The notes: generated by a model from the sequence alone, not told the origin. A DNA stretch of 64,000 nucleotides from F23-B02 sp963633225 (GCA_963633225.1 CAVGXR010000042.1:65078-129077), one strand, 5' to 3'; shown: positions 47,328-56,986, counted from the first letter of the stretch. Numbers and translations: made by a program.

Positions 47328-48098
47328 TTAATTCGGGTTAAAAACGACCTTATCACCGCTTGAAACATCAAGCGTTCCGGCATCATCAGCCGTGAGCTGC
47401 GATACAGCCGAGAGCATCTTGCCGAACTTGTACTCTGTATTGTCCATAGCTCCGAGCTTTACGAGAAAGCGGCTGTCATACTCAAATGTCGGATTACCTG
47501 CATCGCTCATGTCAATAGCCGTGACCTTGCCGAGAAGTCCGCGGGTCTGTATCTGATAGAGTATATCCGTTAAATAGGCGAGCTTATTCTCCTCGCCGGA
47601 GGCGGCCTTTATGTGCTCGCCCGTTGCGGCCTCGGATACGCTCACGCCGCTTATCATGGCAATATGCTCGCTGTCATCCTGCGATATGCTGCTCAGAAAC
47701 TTTCCGCTGCTGCTGACAGACCACAGCTCGTCCCCAACCTTCAGGCAGCCTACGGCCTTGCTTTCCGTGATCTCGATGACTACGAGGTTCGGCAGGCCGC
47801 GGTTTATCTGAACCGAGTCAACATACGGAAGCTTCACCGCGACGCGGCTTCCGGCGGCAATGCCGTTTATGAAAAACAGGTTATCGCCTTCTGTTATGCC
47901 GGAAGCTTTTATCACCTCATCCGCGCTGTAGATCGAATTGCCCGTGACCTCGATGCGCGAGACCTTGAAGAACACGCTCATTATGAATATAAGTGCAACT
48001 ATGACGAGGAAAAACGTCAGCGGCCTGTTTACATTCCGGCTCAGCTTCGGCTTATACGGATCCTCGCGCTTGCGGTAATAGTCATTTGTATTCGCCAT
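47328..48098 (-). CDS. ftsQ: Cell division protein FtsQ/DivIB
   Basis: 256 residues. Basic cytoplasmic N-terminus, one transmembrane helix (about 27-46), a POTRA domain (FFKVSRIEVTGNSIYSADEVIKASGITEGDNLFFIN, about 43-80) and the FtsQ beta domain (LPYVDSVQINRGLPNLVVIEITE). It links divisome parts FtsL and FtsB/DivIC to peptidoglycan synthases. Starts two bases after murA. Confidence 0.93.
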   Translation of the reverse strand: MANTNDYYRKREDPYKPKLSRNVNRPLTFFLVIVALIFIMSVFFKVSRIEVTGNSIYSADEVIKASGITEGDNLFFINGIAAGSRVAVKLPYVDSVQINRGLPNLVVIEITESKAVGCLKVGDELWSVSSSGKFLSSISQDDSEHIAMISGVSVSEAATGEHIKAASGEENKLAYLTDILYQIQTRGLLGKVTAIDMSDAGNPTFEYDSRFLVKLGAMDNTEYKFGKMLSAVSQLTADDAGTLDVSSGDKVVFNPN

Positions 48099-48100
48099 TT

Positions 48101-49354
48101 TTATAACTCCAAATATATATCCACTCCGAGATATCGGAGCCTGTGGTCAAGATGCTCATAGCCGCGTGCGATATGCCCCTGATCAACGATCAGGCTCCCG
48201 CCATCTGCGCTGAGCGCCGCAATGATCATAGCGGCACCGCCGCGAAGATCGCCCGCACTGACTACAGCGCCTTGCAGACTGCGCACGCCCCATATCGAGG
48301 CGCTGCGTCCCTCGACGGAGATATCCGCGCCGAAGCGCCTAAGCTCCCTTGCGTGGCCGAAGCGTGAGTCGAAGACATTTTCAATAAACTCCGTCCTGCC
48401 GTGTGCCTTTAAAAGCGCCGCCATCAAAAGCGGCTGCATATCCGTCGGAAATTCGGGATACGGGCCGGTCGAGACACGGCCAGCAGCGCTCAGCTTCCCG
48501 TCGGATATCAGTCTTACGCTGCGCTGCGATGATATTATATCACAGCCGGCCCGCTTTAGGAAGTGCTGCAGACGTGAAAATTGCCTTAAATCAACGCCGC
48601 GGAGCTCAATATCCCCTCCGCACGCTGCCGCTGCGCACAAAAATGTAGCTGCGGCTATCCTGTCGGGTATTACACGGTGTCCGGCGCGGCGCTCAGGCTC
48701 GAAGCCGGATATTCTTATGGTACCCGTTCCCGCGCCGGATATATACGCTCCGGCCTTGCGCAGGTATTCCTGAAGATCGACTATCTCCGGCTCTCTGGCA
48801 GCGCCGCTTATAAGCGTCTCCCCTTCCGCGCCGCAGGCGGCTATCATCGCATTCTCCGTTGCACCGACGCTCGGATACGGCAGGCGTATATGCGCTCCTC
48901 TGAGCCGCCCTGCTCTGCACACGATATCACAGCCGTTTTCTTCTACGGACGCACCGAGAGCCTTCATTGCGTCAAGATGCATATCTACCGGCCTTGCTCC
49001 GAGCTTACAGCCGCCCGGAAGCGTAAGATGCACCTCGCCGCAGCGCGCCAGCAGAGCGCCCATAAACAGCACCGACGAGCGCATACTCTCCATCATGCTG
49101 CGCGGTATGATATTAGAACCGAGGCTGCGCGAGTCTATGTACACATCGTTTTCCTGCTGCGTGGCCGTGCAGCCGAGACGGCGGAGTATCTCAAGCGATG
49201 CCGCAACATCGCTCAGCTGCGGAACATTCAGCAGATCTGTTTCAAGCGGGCAGACGACGGATGCAGCCAGAATGGGCAGTGCCGCATTCTTAGCCCCCTG
49301 CACAAAGCACGCTCCCTCAAGTCTCTTTCCTCCGTTAAGATGCCATATTGCCAT
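48101..49354 (-). CDS. murA: UDP-N-acetylglucosamine 1-carboxyvinyltransferase
   Basis: 417 residues. First committed step of peptidoglycan precursor synthesis, adding enolpyruvate to UDP-GlcNAc. The nucleophile Cys is C116 in LPGGCKLGARPVD, so fosfomycin sensitivity is expected; NGGKRLEGACFVQGAKNAALPIL at the N-terminus is standard. The GAGG ribosome site lies in the 3' arm of a hairpin after murG (49355-49405), with seven U as spacer to the ATG. Confidence 0.97.
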   Translation of the reverse strand: MAIWHLNGGKRLEGACFVQGAKNAALPILAASVVCPLETDLLNVPQLSDVAASLEILRRLGCTATQQENDVYIDSRSLGSNIIPRSMMESMRSSVLFMGALLARCGEVHLTLPGGCKLGARPVDMHLDAMKALGASVEENGCDIVCRAGRLRGAHIRLPYPSVGATENAMIAACGAEGETLISGAAREPEIVDLQEYLRKAGAYISGAGTGTIRISGFEPERRAGHRVIPDRIAAATFLCAAAACGGDIELRGVDLRQFSRLQHFLKRAGCDIISSQRSVRLISDGKLSAAGRVSTGPYPEFPTDMQPLLMAALLKAHGRTEFIENVFDSRFGHARELRRFGADISVEGRSASIWGVRSLQGAVVSAGDLRGGAAMIIAALSADGGSLIVDQGHIARGYEHLDHRLRYLGVDIYLEL

Positions 49355-49405
49355 AAAAAAACCTCGCAGAAAGAACTTTGATCACGCCATTCTATGCTGC
49401 GAGGT
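49355..49405 (-). terminator. murG terminator containing the murA ribosome site
   Basis: ACCTCGCAG (49361-49369) and CTGCGAGGT (49397-49405) form a 9-bp stem with a 27-base loop. On the minus strand the 3' arm ends CTGCGAGGT and six more U follow before the ATG of murA (49354). The loop holds CATAGAAT (complement 49390-49397), a close match to a SigE -10. Confidence 0.75.
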
Positions 49406-49414
49406 GATTTTTTG

Positions 49415-50545
49415 TTATTTGCCGTTTTCCGAAAGAAGCGAGAAAAGCCTGTCGCATATCAGATTGGTCGCCTCCGGCCTTGCAAGGCTTTCCATTGCCG
49501 CGGACATCGAGCGGAGCCTGTCGGGTGACGAGAGTATATCCTTCACCGCGTCCAGCAGCTCCTTCGGCTCAAAGGCGCCCTCTTCGAATATAAGTGCGCC
49601 GCCGGCCTCCTCAACGACCTTTGCATTTTTGTACTGGTGATTGTTCGTAACATACGGCGAGGGCACGAATATCGTGGGCTTATGCATATATGTAAGCTCG
49701 GATATTGTCGATGCTCCGGCACGGCACAGCACAAGATCCGCCGCCGCCATGACTCGCGGCATATCGTATATATATTCCCTGACATCCATGCCGTTTTTCT
49801 CGTAATCCGGCACGGTCTCGCGCAGCCGAGTCACCATCTTCTCATAGCCTTCGACTCCTGCCGAGTGGATGAGCGTAAAGCCGGGGTTTTTGCCCGCAAG
49901 CTCTATAAAGCTGCACATTGCCGTATTCATATTCTCAGCTCCCAGCGAGCCCCATACCGATACGACAAGCGGCTTATCCATCGCTATGCCGAGCTCTGCC
50001 TTTGCTGCCTGCTTTGAGTATGCAGCAAACTCGCCTCGCACGGGAGTTCCCGTAACGACGGTCTTTTCCGGATTTTTGTAGTATTTGCGGCTTTCCTCAA
50101 AGCCCAGCATTATGGTATCGACTATATCTGCGAGCATTTTGGTCGTAAGACCCGGATAGGCATTGCTCTCATGCACTGCCGTCGGTATGCCGAGGGCTGA
50201 GGCCGCTTTGAGCACGGGAAAGCAGACATAGCCGCCGGTCCCGACAACAATGTCCGGCTTAAAGCGCTTGATTATTTTCTTTGCCTTAATTGTAGAGCGT
50301 ATAAGATGCCATGCAGCGCTTATGTTGTGGAAAAGTCCGCCGAGAGTTTTTTCCCTGCTGAGCGCCCTGACACGCACAGTCTCTATCTCATATCCCGCAC
50401 GCGGGACAAGATCGGACTCCATCTGCCCTACGGCTCCTATGAACAGAAATTCGCTGTCCGGCATAAGCTCCTTTATGCGGCCTGCCACGGCAAGCGCAGG
50501 GTTTATATGCCCCGCCGTGCCTCCGCAGGCAAATATTATTCTCAT
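49415..50545 (-). CDS. murG: UDP-GlcNAc:lipid I N-acetylglucosaminyltransferase
   Basis: 376 residues. Makes lipid II at the inner face of the membrane. GGTAGHINPALAVAG near residue 8-22 and RAGASTISELTYMHKPTIFVPSPY near 258-281 with the NHQYKNA following are the MurG signatures. The ATG with complement ending 50545 is used because GGGAGGA precedes it by seven bases; the frame extends six codons further. Starts four bases past ftsW. Confidence 0.96.
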   Translation of the reverse strand: MRIIFACGGTAGHINPALAVAGRIKELMPDSEFLFIGAVGQMESDLVPRAGYEIETVRVRALSREKTLGGLFHNISAAWHLIRSTIKAKKIIKRFKPDIVVGTGGYVCFPVLKAASALGIPTAVHESNAYPGLTTKMLADIVDTIMLGFEESRKYYKNPEKTVVTGTPVRGEFAAYSKQAAKAELGIAMDKPLVVSVWGSLGAENMNTAMCSFIELAGKNPGFTLIHSAGVEGYEKMVTRLRETVPDYEKNGMDVREYIYDMPRVMAAADLVLCRAGASTISELTYMHKPTIFVPSPYVTNNHQYKNAKVVEEAGGALIFEEGAFEPKELLDAVKDILSSPDRLRSMSAAMESLARPEATNLICDRLFSLLSENGK

Positions 50546-50549
50546 TATT

Positions 50550-51716
50550 CTATCCTCCCACACATCCTGCCGTTATATCTCTTGATATGCTCAGCACTAT
50601 CCCCATTTCAGCCAGCTGCATTAAAAGCGCCGTACCGCCGTAGCTGAAAAACGGAAGCGAGATACCCGTGCAGGGCACAAGATTGGTAACGACGGCGACA
50701 TTTAATATGACCTGCACCGCAAGCAGCGTAGTTATCCCGCCGGCTGCCAGAAAACCGTATCTGTCCTTACTGTGCAGCGCTATCCAATAGCCGCGTATTA
50801 TTAAAAGCGCAAAAAGCGTAAGTATCAAAAGCGCGCCGATAAAGCCGAGCTCCTCACACACAACGGAGAAGATAAAATCGTTATGCTCCTCGGGCAGGTA
50901 AAGATATTTCTGTCTGCTCTGTCCCAGTCCGAGTCCCGTAAGGCCGCCGGAGCCGATGGAATAGAGAGACTGAACGATCTGGTATCCTTCGTCGGAGGTA
51001 GAGGCAAAGGGATCGCGCCACGTTGCTATTCTCGTCGAGGCATACGGGAAAAATGTCAGCAGAACAGCTATACCGCCGCCTGCCGCCGCAGCCGCGGCTA
51101 TAAACCATATAAGGCGTGCTCCGCCCAGAAACAGCATTGCTCCGCCTATTACAACGATTATAATGGAGGCCGAAAAATGCGGCTCCAGAACGAGCAGTCC
51201 GACAATGGCAATAAGTATGGCCGCAAAGGGCAATATGCCATGCCGGAAGCTTTTCATTCTGCCGCGCCGTGAGCATATCATTGACGCAAAGGACAGTATT
51301 ACGGCGATCTTTGCGATCTCCGACGGCTGGACGGTGAACGCTCCGAGTCCTATCCAGCGCCTTGCACCGTTTGCGTTCGTGCCTATCAGGGGCACAAGCG
51401 CAAGCAGTATAATGGCCGCTGCCAGAAGCGGAACGGAAAAACGCCTGTAAAAGCCCACAGGCAGGCGCGAGCACAGCATCATGGCCGCAATGCCGAGAGC
51501 CGCGAAAATAAGCTGTCTTATAAAATAATAGGCAGCCTTTCCGCCGGTAATGCCGCTCGGGTCATAATATGCGCGGGCAAAGCTTGCCGACAGCACCATG
51601 GTAACTCCGATGGTCAAAAGCATCATAACAAGCGCAAGGAAGGATATATCCACGCCCATGCGCTTTGCTTTATCCTTCGTTTCCCTCATTCCGAGTCCGG
51701 CGCTGCCGTACTGCAT
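50550..51716 (-). CDS. ftsW: SEDS-family peptidoglycan glycosyltransferase FtsW/SpoVE
   Basis: 388 residues with about ten membrane helices. SEDS motifs: GANGARRWIGLGAFTVQPSEIAKI near 112-135, the catalytic Asp loop near WRDPFASTSDEGYQIVQSLYSIGSGGLTGLGLGQSRQKYLYLPEEHNDFIF and TGISLPFFSYGG near the end. It polymerises glycan with the class B PBP encoded in the same cluster. The position after mraY and before murG fits FtsW/SpoVE. GGAGGG is seven bases upstream of ATG. Confidence 0.95.
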   Translation of the reverse strand: MQYGSAGLGMRETKDKAKRMGVDISFLALVMMLLTIGVTMVLSASFARAYYDPSGITGGKAAYYFIRQLIFAALGIAAMMLCSRLPVGFYRRFSVPLLAAAIILLALVPLIGTNANGARRWIGLGAFTVQPSEIAKIAVILSFASMICSRRGRMKSFRHGILPFAAILIAIVGLLVLEPHFSASIIIVVIGGAMLFLGGARLIWFIAAAAAAGGGIAVLLTFFPYASTRIATWRDPFASTSDEGYQIVQSLYSIGSGGLTGLGLGQSRQKYLYLPEEHNDFIFSVVCEELGFIGALLILTLFALLIIRGYWIALHSKDRYGFLAAGGITTLLAVQVILNVAVVTNLVPCTGISLPFFSYGGTALLMQLAEMGIVLSISRDITAGCVGG

Positions 51717-51733
51717 AGACCTTCCCTCCGTTA

Positions 51734-52747
51734 TCAGAGCTGGAAACGATTATATATTCCGATGAATGAAATTATTGCAAAAACAAGGGAGACGGAAGTA
51801 AAAAGTGCGAATATTTCTTTTTCCTTCCACTTTCTGCCCGTCCAGCCGCCCATCTCAAGATGGTGATGAAACGGAGCCATCCTGAAAATGCGCTTACCAT
51901 GGCTGAGCTTGAAGTAGCCAACCTGAATGATATCCGAAAGTGTTTCGATGATATATACTATGCCGACCGTTATAAGGATAAGCGGCATATCATAGGCAAA
52001 GGCAAGCGCCGCTATCGCTCCGCCGAGGAACAGCGAGCCGGTGTCGCCCATAAAAACCTTGGCGGGATTGAAGTTATATACAAGAAAGCCCATAAGGCCG
52101 CCGAGGAGCGCCGAGGAGAATATGCCCAGCGCCATATACTTGTCGCCCCAGAGAAAGCTCACGGACGCAAAAAACAGGCATACGGGTATGCTCGTTCCGC
52201 TGGCAAGACCGTCTATACCGTCGGTTATATTAACCGCATTTACCGTTCCGACGATTATAAATGCGGCGAGAATGAAATAAAGTATCTCGGGAATATAGAC
52301 CTCAACGTTCCAGAACGGAATGTAAAGCTTCGTTGAGATGTGTCCGAGCTTGCGCAGCAGAAGCACGAAAACAAGCGCCGCCGCAAGCTGAAGCAGAAAC
52401 TTTGCCTTTGCGCTCAGACCAAGATTCTGCTTTTTGCGCAGCTTCTCCCAGTCGTCAAGAAAGCCGATAGCGCCGAAAACAAGTGCAAACAGCAGCACGA
52501 ATATATGCGTAAAATCGCCGCCGCGCATCGAGTCAAAGCCGACCGTCAGGCACACGAGCGTGCAGGCGCTTATAAATATAACACCGCCCATCGTAGGCGT
52601 TCCTGACTTTGACATGTGCCAGGTCGGTCCGTTTTCCTTTATCTCCTGTCCGGCCTTAATCTTTCTGAGCCACGGCACATAGAATCTTCCGACTATTACT
52701 GCTGTTATAAACGCCATGACCAGCGCAAGGGTCAGCTTCAGGGTCAT
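51734..52747 (-). CDS. mraY: Phospho-N-acetylmuramoyl-pentapeptide-transferase
   Basis: 337 residues, about ten membrane helices. Forms lipid I from UDP-MurNAc-pentapeptide and undecaprenyl phosphate. GTPTMGGVIF near 49-58, DDWEKLRKKQNLGLSAKAKF near 97-116, NITDGIDGLASG near 172-183 and APFHHHLEMGGW near 290-301 are MraY signatures. ATG overlaps the murE stop (ATGA); no murF gene stands between them. Confidence 0.97.
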   Translation of the reverse strand: MTLKLTLALVMAFITAVIVGRFYVPWLRKIKAGQEIKENGPTWHMSKSGTPTMGGVIFISACTLVCLTVGFDSMRGGDFTHIFVLLFALVFGAIGFLDDWEKLRKKQNLGLSAKAKFLLQLAAALVFVLLLRKLGHISTKLYIPFWNVEVYIPEILYFILAAFIIVGTVNAVNITDGIDGLASGTSIPVCLFFASVSFLWGDKYMALGIFSSALLGGLMGFLVYNFNPAKVFMGDTGSLFLGGAIAALAFAYDMPLILITVGIVYIIETLSDIIQVGYFKLSHGKRIFRMAPFHHHLEMGGWTGRKWKEKEIFALFTSVSLVFAIISFIGIYNRFQL

Positions 52748-54198
52748 TTTTTGTTCCTCTTCTCTATATGTTCTGCGACTATCTCGCGTTCATCCATATG
52801 ATGCTTCTCGCGGCCGACCACCTGATAGTCCTCGTGACCTTTGCCGGCAAGCAATATTACATCATTTGACCTATGCTTGTCAATCGCCCATTTTATCGCC
52901 TCGGCTCGGTCGCATATAGCAATGTGCTCTGTTTCCTTGCCCTCAAGGCCGGCAAGTATCTCGTCGATTATCGCCTGCGGAGCCTCCGTGCGGGGATTAT
53001 CGCTCGTAACGATAACAAAATCGGCGTTATCGGCAGCTATCGCACCCATTATCGGGCGCTTTGTTCTGTCTCTATCGCCGCCGCAGCCGAAGAGCACGAC
53101 AAGGCGGCCATTATGATCGGCGCGGAGAGCCCTGAGCGCATTTTCAAGAGCGTCCGGCGTGTGAGCATAGTCGATGACTATGGTATAGTCGCCGTCTGTC
53201 GGTACAAGCTCCATGCGGCCTTTTACGCCGTGAGCCGTAGTCATTGCATTTGCGCAGCCGTCAAGGCTTATGCCGAGCGCAAGCCCCACGGCGATGGTAT
53301 TGAGCGCGTTGTATACGGAAAACTCACCAGGAATGGCAAGGTGCACGGGAGCCGAGTCTTCGCCGAAGCAGGCAGTGAACGAAACTCCCTTGGCCGAAAG
53401 CTCTATATCCCGCGCCGTCAAATCAGCAGCGCCGCCCTTTGCCGAATATGTCAAAAGCCCGCACGAGGCGTTTTTCATCATTGTCTCCGCCCATGCGTCG
53501 TCAATATTTATGCAGCCGGTGCGGCAGGCTTTAAAGAGCATCGCCTTTGCCTGTGCGTACTCCTCCATGGTATGGTGAAAATCAAGGTGATCCTGCGTGA
53601 GATTGGTAAACGCGCCGACTGCAAAGTCAATACCCGCGACGCGGCTGAGCACCAGCGAGTGAGACGAGACCTCCATCACGACATGGTTGCATCCGGCAGC
53701 ATACATCTCGGCAAAAAGCTGCTGAAGCTCAAGGCTTTCGGGGGTGGTGCGCTCCGTGTGGATAAACTCGTCGCCTATCATGTTGCCGTTTGTTCCGATC
53801 AGGCCGACCTTTGCGCCGAGAGTATGCTCAAGCAGATGCTTCAAAAGATAGGTCGTCGTAGTCTTGCCGTTTGTACCCGTGATGCCTATGACCTGCATCT
53901 TTTCCGCCGGATTGCCGTAGAAATTGCTGCTTGCAAGCGCAAGAGCGCGGCGGCAGTCCTTTACAATAATATACGGCACATCTACCGGCGGTTTTCTGTC
54001 GCATATAACAGCCGCCGCTCCGTTTTGCACGGCAGACGCTATATATTTATATCCGTCTGTCTGGAAGCCGGATATTGCAACGAACACGTCGCCCGGCCTT
54101 GTGCTGCGTGAATCATAGCTTATGCCGCTTATATCGCAGTCGGGATTGGCATTAAGCTCAGTTAGCTCTATTTTTTTCAACAGCTCCGATAATTTCAT
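52744..54198 (-). CDS. murE: UDP-MurNAc-L-Ala-D-Glu:meso-diaminopimelate ligase
   Basis: 484 residues. Mur ligase with ATP loop TGTNGKTTTT (107-116), the carbamylated-Lys region and the DNPR motif (TSDNPRTEAP near 410), which marks meso-diaminopimelate as substrate in place of lysine. So the wall is of DAP type. It follows the class B PBP gene by 21 bases. Confidence 0.96.
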   Translation of the reverse strand: MKLSELLKKIELTELNANPDCDISGISYDSRSTRPGDVFVAISGFQTDGYKYIASAVQNGAAAVICDRKPPVDVPYIIVKDCRRALALASSNFYGNPAEKMQVIGITGTNGKTTTTYLLKHLLEHTLGAKVGLIGTNGNMIGDEFIHTERTTPESLELQQLFAEMYAAGCNHVVMEVSSHSLVLSRVAGIDFAVGAFTNLTQDHLDFHHTMEEYAQAKAMLFKACRTGCINIDDAWAETMMKNASCGLLTYSAKGGAADLTARDIELSAKGVSFTACFGEDSAPVHLAIPGEFSVYNALNTIAVGLALGISLDGCANAMTTAHGVKGRMELVPTDGDYTIVIDYAHTPDALENALRALRADHNGRLVVLFGCGGDRDRTKRPIMGAIAADNADFVIVTSDNPRTEAPQAIIDEILAGLEGKETEHIAICDRAEAIKWAIDKHRSNDVILLAGKGHEDYQVVGREKHHMDEREIVAEHIEKRNKK

Positions 54199-54219
54199 AT
54201 GTGCACCATCCTTTATCTT

Positions 54220-56538
54220 TCAGTATCGTCCGAGAATGCTCTCGTCGTCCGAGACAAGAGACACCTCGACGACCGTTCCGTGCTTTATATCAGCTCCCGC
54301 TTTTACGCTCTGGGTAAACACCCTCTGTCCGTCCGCATCCCGCACGACGGTATTGCTGCGGACAAACACTCCGTATCTGCCGAGCTCCTTCACAGCCTCG
54401 GCATAGCTGAGGCCGCTGATACCGGGCATTGTTTCGAGCGCTGCCGACGGGCTTGCTCCGGCGTATACAATGACCGTGCTGCCTCCGGCAATGACGGTTC
54501 CCGTGAGCGGAAGCTGCGCCGTCACGGCATCGCCCGTGCCTATTATGCGGCAGCCAAAGCCTTCGGCTGCAAGCGTTTTCTTCGCTTCATCTACGCTGAG
54601 TCCTGCAAGAGCGGGCACCGGTCTGTCCGCCGTTTCGGAGCTTTCGTCATACTCCGGCTCTATACCCATATAGGGCAGGATATCCGCAAACATCTTACCC
54701 ACCGTGGGGGCTGCCATCTGCCCGCCGGACACATAAACGCCCGAGCCGTCTCCCGGGGAATCAAGAAGCACGAGCAGCGCTATCTGCGGATCGTCTGCCG
54801 GTGCAAAGCCGACAAAGGATACGATATAGTCCTTTTTGCCGGTCTGCGCCTCATAGCTGACCTTTTCCGAGGTTCCCGTTTTTCCGCCGATGCGGTAGCC
54901 CGCGACAGCTGCATTGCGTCCCGTGCCCTCGTTCGGGTCGCCGACGACCTGCTCGAGAATGGAGCAGACCGTTTTGCTGGTCTCCTCGCTTATGACGCGG
55001 CGCACGACCGTCGGCTTATGATTATACACCGCAGAGCCGTCCGAGTCCAGTAAACTTTCCACGACATAGGGCTGCATTAGATACCCACCGTTGACGCAGG
55101 CACTGACAGCCGTTATCAGCTGCAGCGGCGTTATCGTAAAGGTCTGCCCGAAGGAGGCCGCGGCAAGCTGGGATTTGTTCTTTTCGTTGTAAAACGTATC
55201 CTCGCTCCACCAGATGCTGCCGCTCTCGCCGCCGAGGTCTATGCCGGTTTTTGCGCTGAGCTGCTGTGAGCTGTCGCCGGTGAGCTCAAGGAAGCCGAAT
55301 GCGTCGCAGTATTTATAAAACGTCTGTGCACCGACGCGCAGGCCGATATTGACAAACGCCGCGTTGCAGGAATGCTGCACCGCCTGCGTAAGGCTCTGTG
55401 AGCCGTGGCCGGTCGTTTTCCAGCAGCGCACTGGATTCGTTCTGCCGGATACCTGAACGCTGCCGCCGCAGAAGAAGCTGTCATCAAGACTGACCTTGCC
55501 GTCGTCAAGCGCCATCGACAGTGTTATTATTTTAAATGTAGAGCCCGGCTCATATGTGTCCGACAAAGTCTTATTGCGCCATTGCAGGCGCTGGGCATCG
55601 GCAAGGAGCTGATCCTTTTCCTCCTGAGTGGGCGCTTCCTCTATCGCATTTTTCGCCTCATCGCTCACATCGAGAAAGTTATTGAGGTCATAGCCGCCGA
55701 TGGAGGCCATGGCAAGTATTTTCCCCGTCTTAACATCCATCGCTATAGCGCCCGCGCCGTTTTGAATATCGTAATCCTCGACCGCCTGATACAGTGATTT
55801 TTCAACATAATGCTGTATCGTCAGGTCTATGGTCGTTACAAGATCAAGGCCGTCCTCAGCGCCCGTATAGCCCTCGTACTGGTCGAACAGAAGGTCCGTC
55901 CCGTAGGCGTTTGCAAGGCGCATATACTTTCCCGACGTTCCGCTCAAGTCGGAGTTATACTGTGCCTCCACCCCGTCGAGCCCGTAGTTATCCGTTCCGA
56001 CAAAGCCTATGACGTGGCAGGCAAGCGACGAATACGGATAGTAGCGCTTGGTATCGCTCTCAAGCCGCACGCCCTTGAGCCCATACTTGTTTTTAAACTC
56101 ACGCACCTTATCCGCCGTTTCTTTTTCGACCTTACGCGCAACGGTGACGTACCACGAGCCCGTGTTCTCGGTCTTTTTTTGTATATCCTCGCGCTCAAGC
56201 CCCAGCATCTCTGACAGTTTATCCGCTATCAGCTCCCTGTCCTCGCCGTACATTTCTATCTCCGCGGGACTCAGATAGACATTATCCACATTCGCGCTCA
56301 TCGCAAGGATGTTCATATTGCAGTCGTATATAGTCCCGCGCTCTGCGGAGCTGCCTGTTTCGCGCAGCTGCTGGCTTATCGCAAGCTCCTCGTATTTATC
56401 GTGGTCGCGCACCTGCAGGATATACAGACGGACTGCCAGCACCGCAAAGGCAAGCACGCCGCACACTGCCATGAGAAATAGTGTGCGGCGCAGCATGGTT
56501 CTGTTCGGGCTGCCTGCTGTCTTGTCGGTTTTGCTCAT
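54220..56538 (-). CDS. Class B penicillin-binding protein with PASTA domains (SpoVD/FtsI type)
   Basis: 772 residues. N-terminal membrane anchor (about 19-42), dimerisation domain, then transpeptidase with STFK (S333-K336), SCN (390-392) and KTGTS near 545. Two PASTA domains follow (about 640-705 and 710-772: PVPALAGLSVDEAKKTLAAEGF and MPGISGLSYAEAVKELGRYGV). The dcw position and PASTA tail fit either the division PBP (FtsI/PBP2B) or its sporulation paralogue SpoVD; with only one such gene here it could serve both. Start ATG (complement ending 56538) has AAGGAG five bases upstream. Confidence 0.94.
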   Translation of the reverse strand: MSKTDKTAGSPNRTMLRRTLFLMAVCGVLAFAVLAVRLYILQVRDHDKYEELAISQQLRETGSSAERGTIYDCNMNILAMSANVDNVYLSPAEIEMYGEDRELIADKLSEMLGLEREDIQKKTENTGSWYVTVARKVEKETADKVREFKNKYGLKGVRLESDTKRYYPYSSLACHVIGFVGTDNYGLDGVEAQYNSDLSGTSGKYMRLANAYGTDLLFDQYEGYTGAEDGLDLVTTIDLTIQHYVEKSLYQAVEDYDIQNGAGAIAMDVKTGKILAMASIGGYDLNNFLDVSDEAKNAIEEAPTQEEKDQLLADAQRLQWRNKTLSDTYEPGSTFKIITLSMALDDGKVSLDDSFFCGGSVQVSGRTNPVRCWKTTGHGSQSLTQAVQHSCNAAFVNIGLRVGAQTFYKYCDAFGFLELTGDSSQQLSAKTGIDLGGESGSIWWSEDTFYNEKNKSQLAAASFGQTFTITPLQLITAVSACVNGGYLMQPYVVESLLDSDGSAVYNHKPTVVRRVISEETSKTVCSILEQVVGDPNEGTGRNAAVAGYRIGGKTGTSEKVSYEAQTGKKDYIVSFVGFAPADDPQIALLVLLDSPGDGSGVYVSGGQMAAPTVGKMFADILPYMGIEPEYDESSETADRPVPALAGLSVDEAKKTLAAEGFGCRIIGTGDAVTAQLPLTGTVIAGGSTVIVYAGASPSAALETMPGISGLSYAEAVKELGRYGVFVRSNTVVRDADGQRVFTQSVKAGADIKHGTVVEVSLVSDDESILGRY

Positions 56539-56602
56539 AGCTGCTCCTTCCGGCAAAAAGATATCAGTAAATACTATCTTCCTACCATATGAAATATGCA
56601 GC

Positions 56603-56986
56603 TTATCCGTTATCTGTAATTATTACCTTATCCTCTGTGGGCGTATCTATCTTCTCCGGCCGGCGCTGAAGCGGGCTCTGCATTCCGAGGCGGCTCTTTG
56701 CATCGCTTTCAAGCTTGTCAAGATCCTGCGCAAATTCATACTCTATGCGCAGGCGGCGGTTTTCCTCCAGCAGCTCCTCTGCCTCCTTACGGTATGCAAC
56801 GTTTTTATCGTTTATCTCCGTGAGCTGAACACGCACAAAAAGCGACAGCATGAGCATTACGGCGCTAACAAGCGCAAGCAGAGCCAGCATCACCGGCGGC
56901 ATTGCGCCGCGAAGCCCTTTGCAGGACGGCACGGAGCGCTTTTTTCTCTTGGAGCCGTATTGATATTCGCAGCCGGAGCTTTTCAA
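56603..56986 (-). CDS. ftsL: FtsL-like cell division protein
   Basis: 127 residues. Basic N-terminus, one transmembrane helix (about 30-50, MPPVMLALLALVSAVMLMLSLFV), then a coiled coil (VRVQLTEINDKNVAYRKEAEELLEENRRLRIEYEFAQDLDKLESDAKSRLGM), split here only for description of a continuous helix. Topology and position between rsmH and the class B PBP identify FtsL although sequence is poorly conserved. The start codon appears to be TTG (complement 56984-56986), seven bases past the rsmH stop, with AAAGGGTG upstream. Confidence 0.82.
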   Translation of the reverse strand: MKSSGCEYQYGSKRKKRSVPSCKGLRGAMPPVMLALLALVSAVMLMLSLFVRVQLTEINDKNVAYRKEAEELLEENRRLRIEYEFAQDLDKLESDAKSRLGMQSPLQRRPEKIDTPTEDKVIITDNG

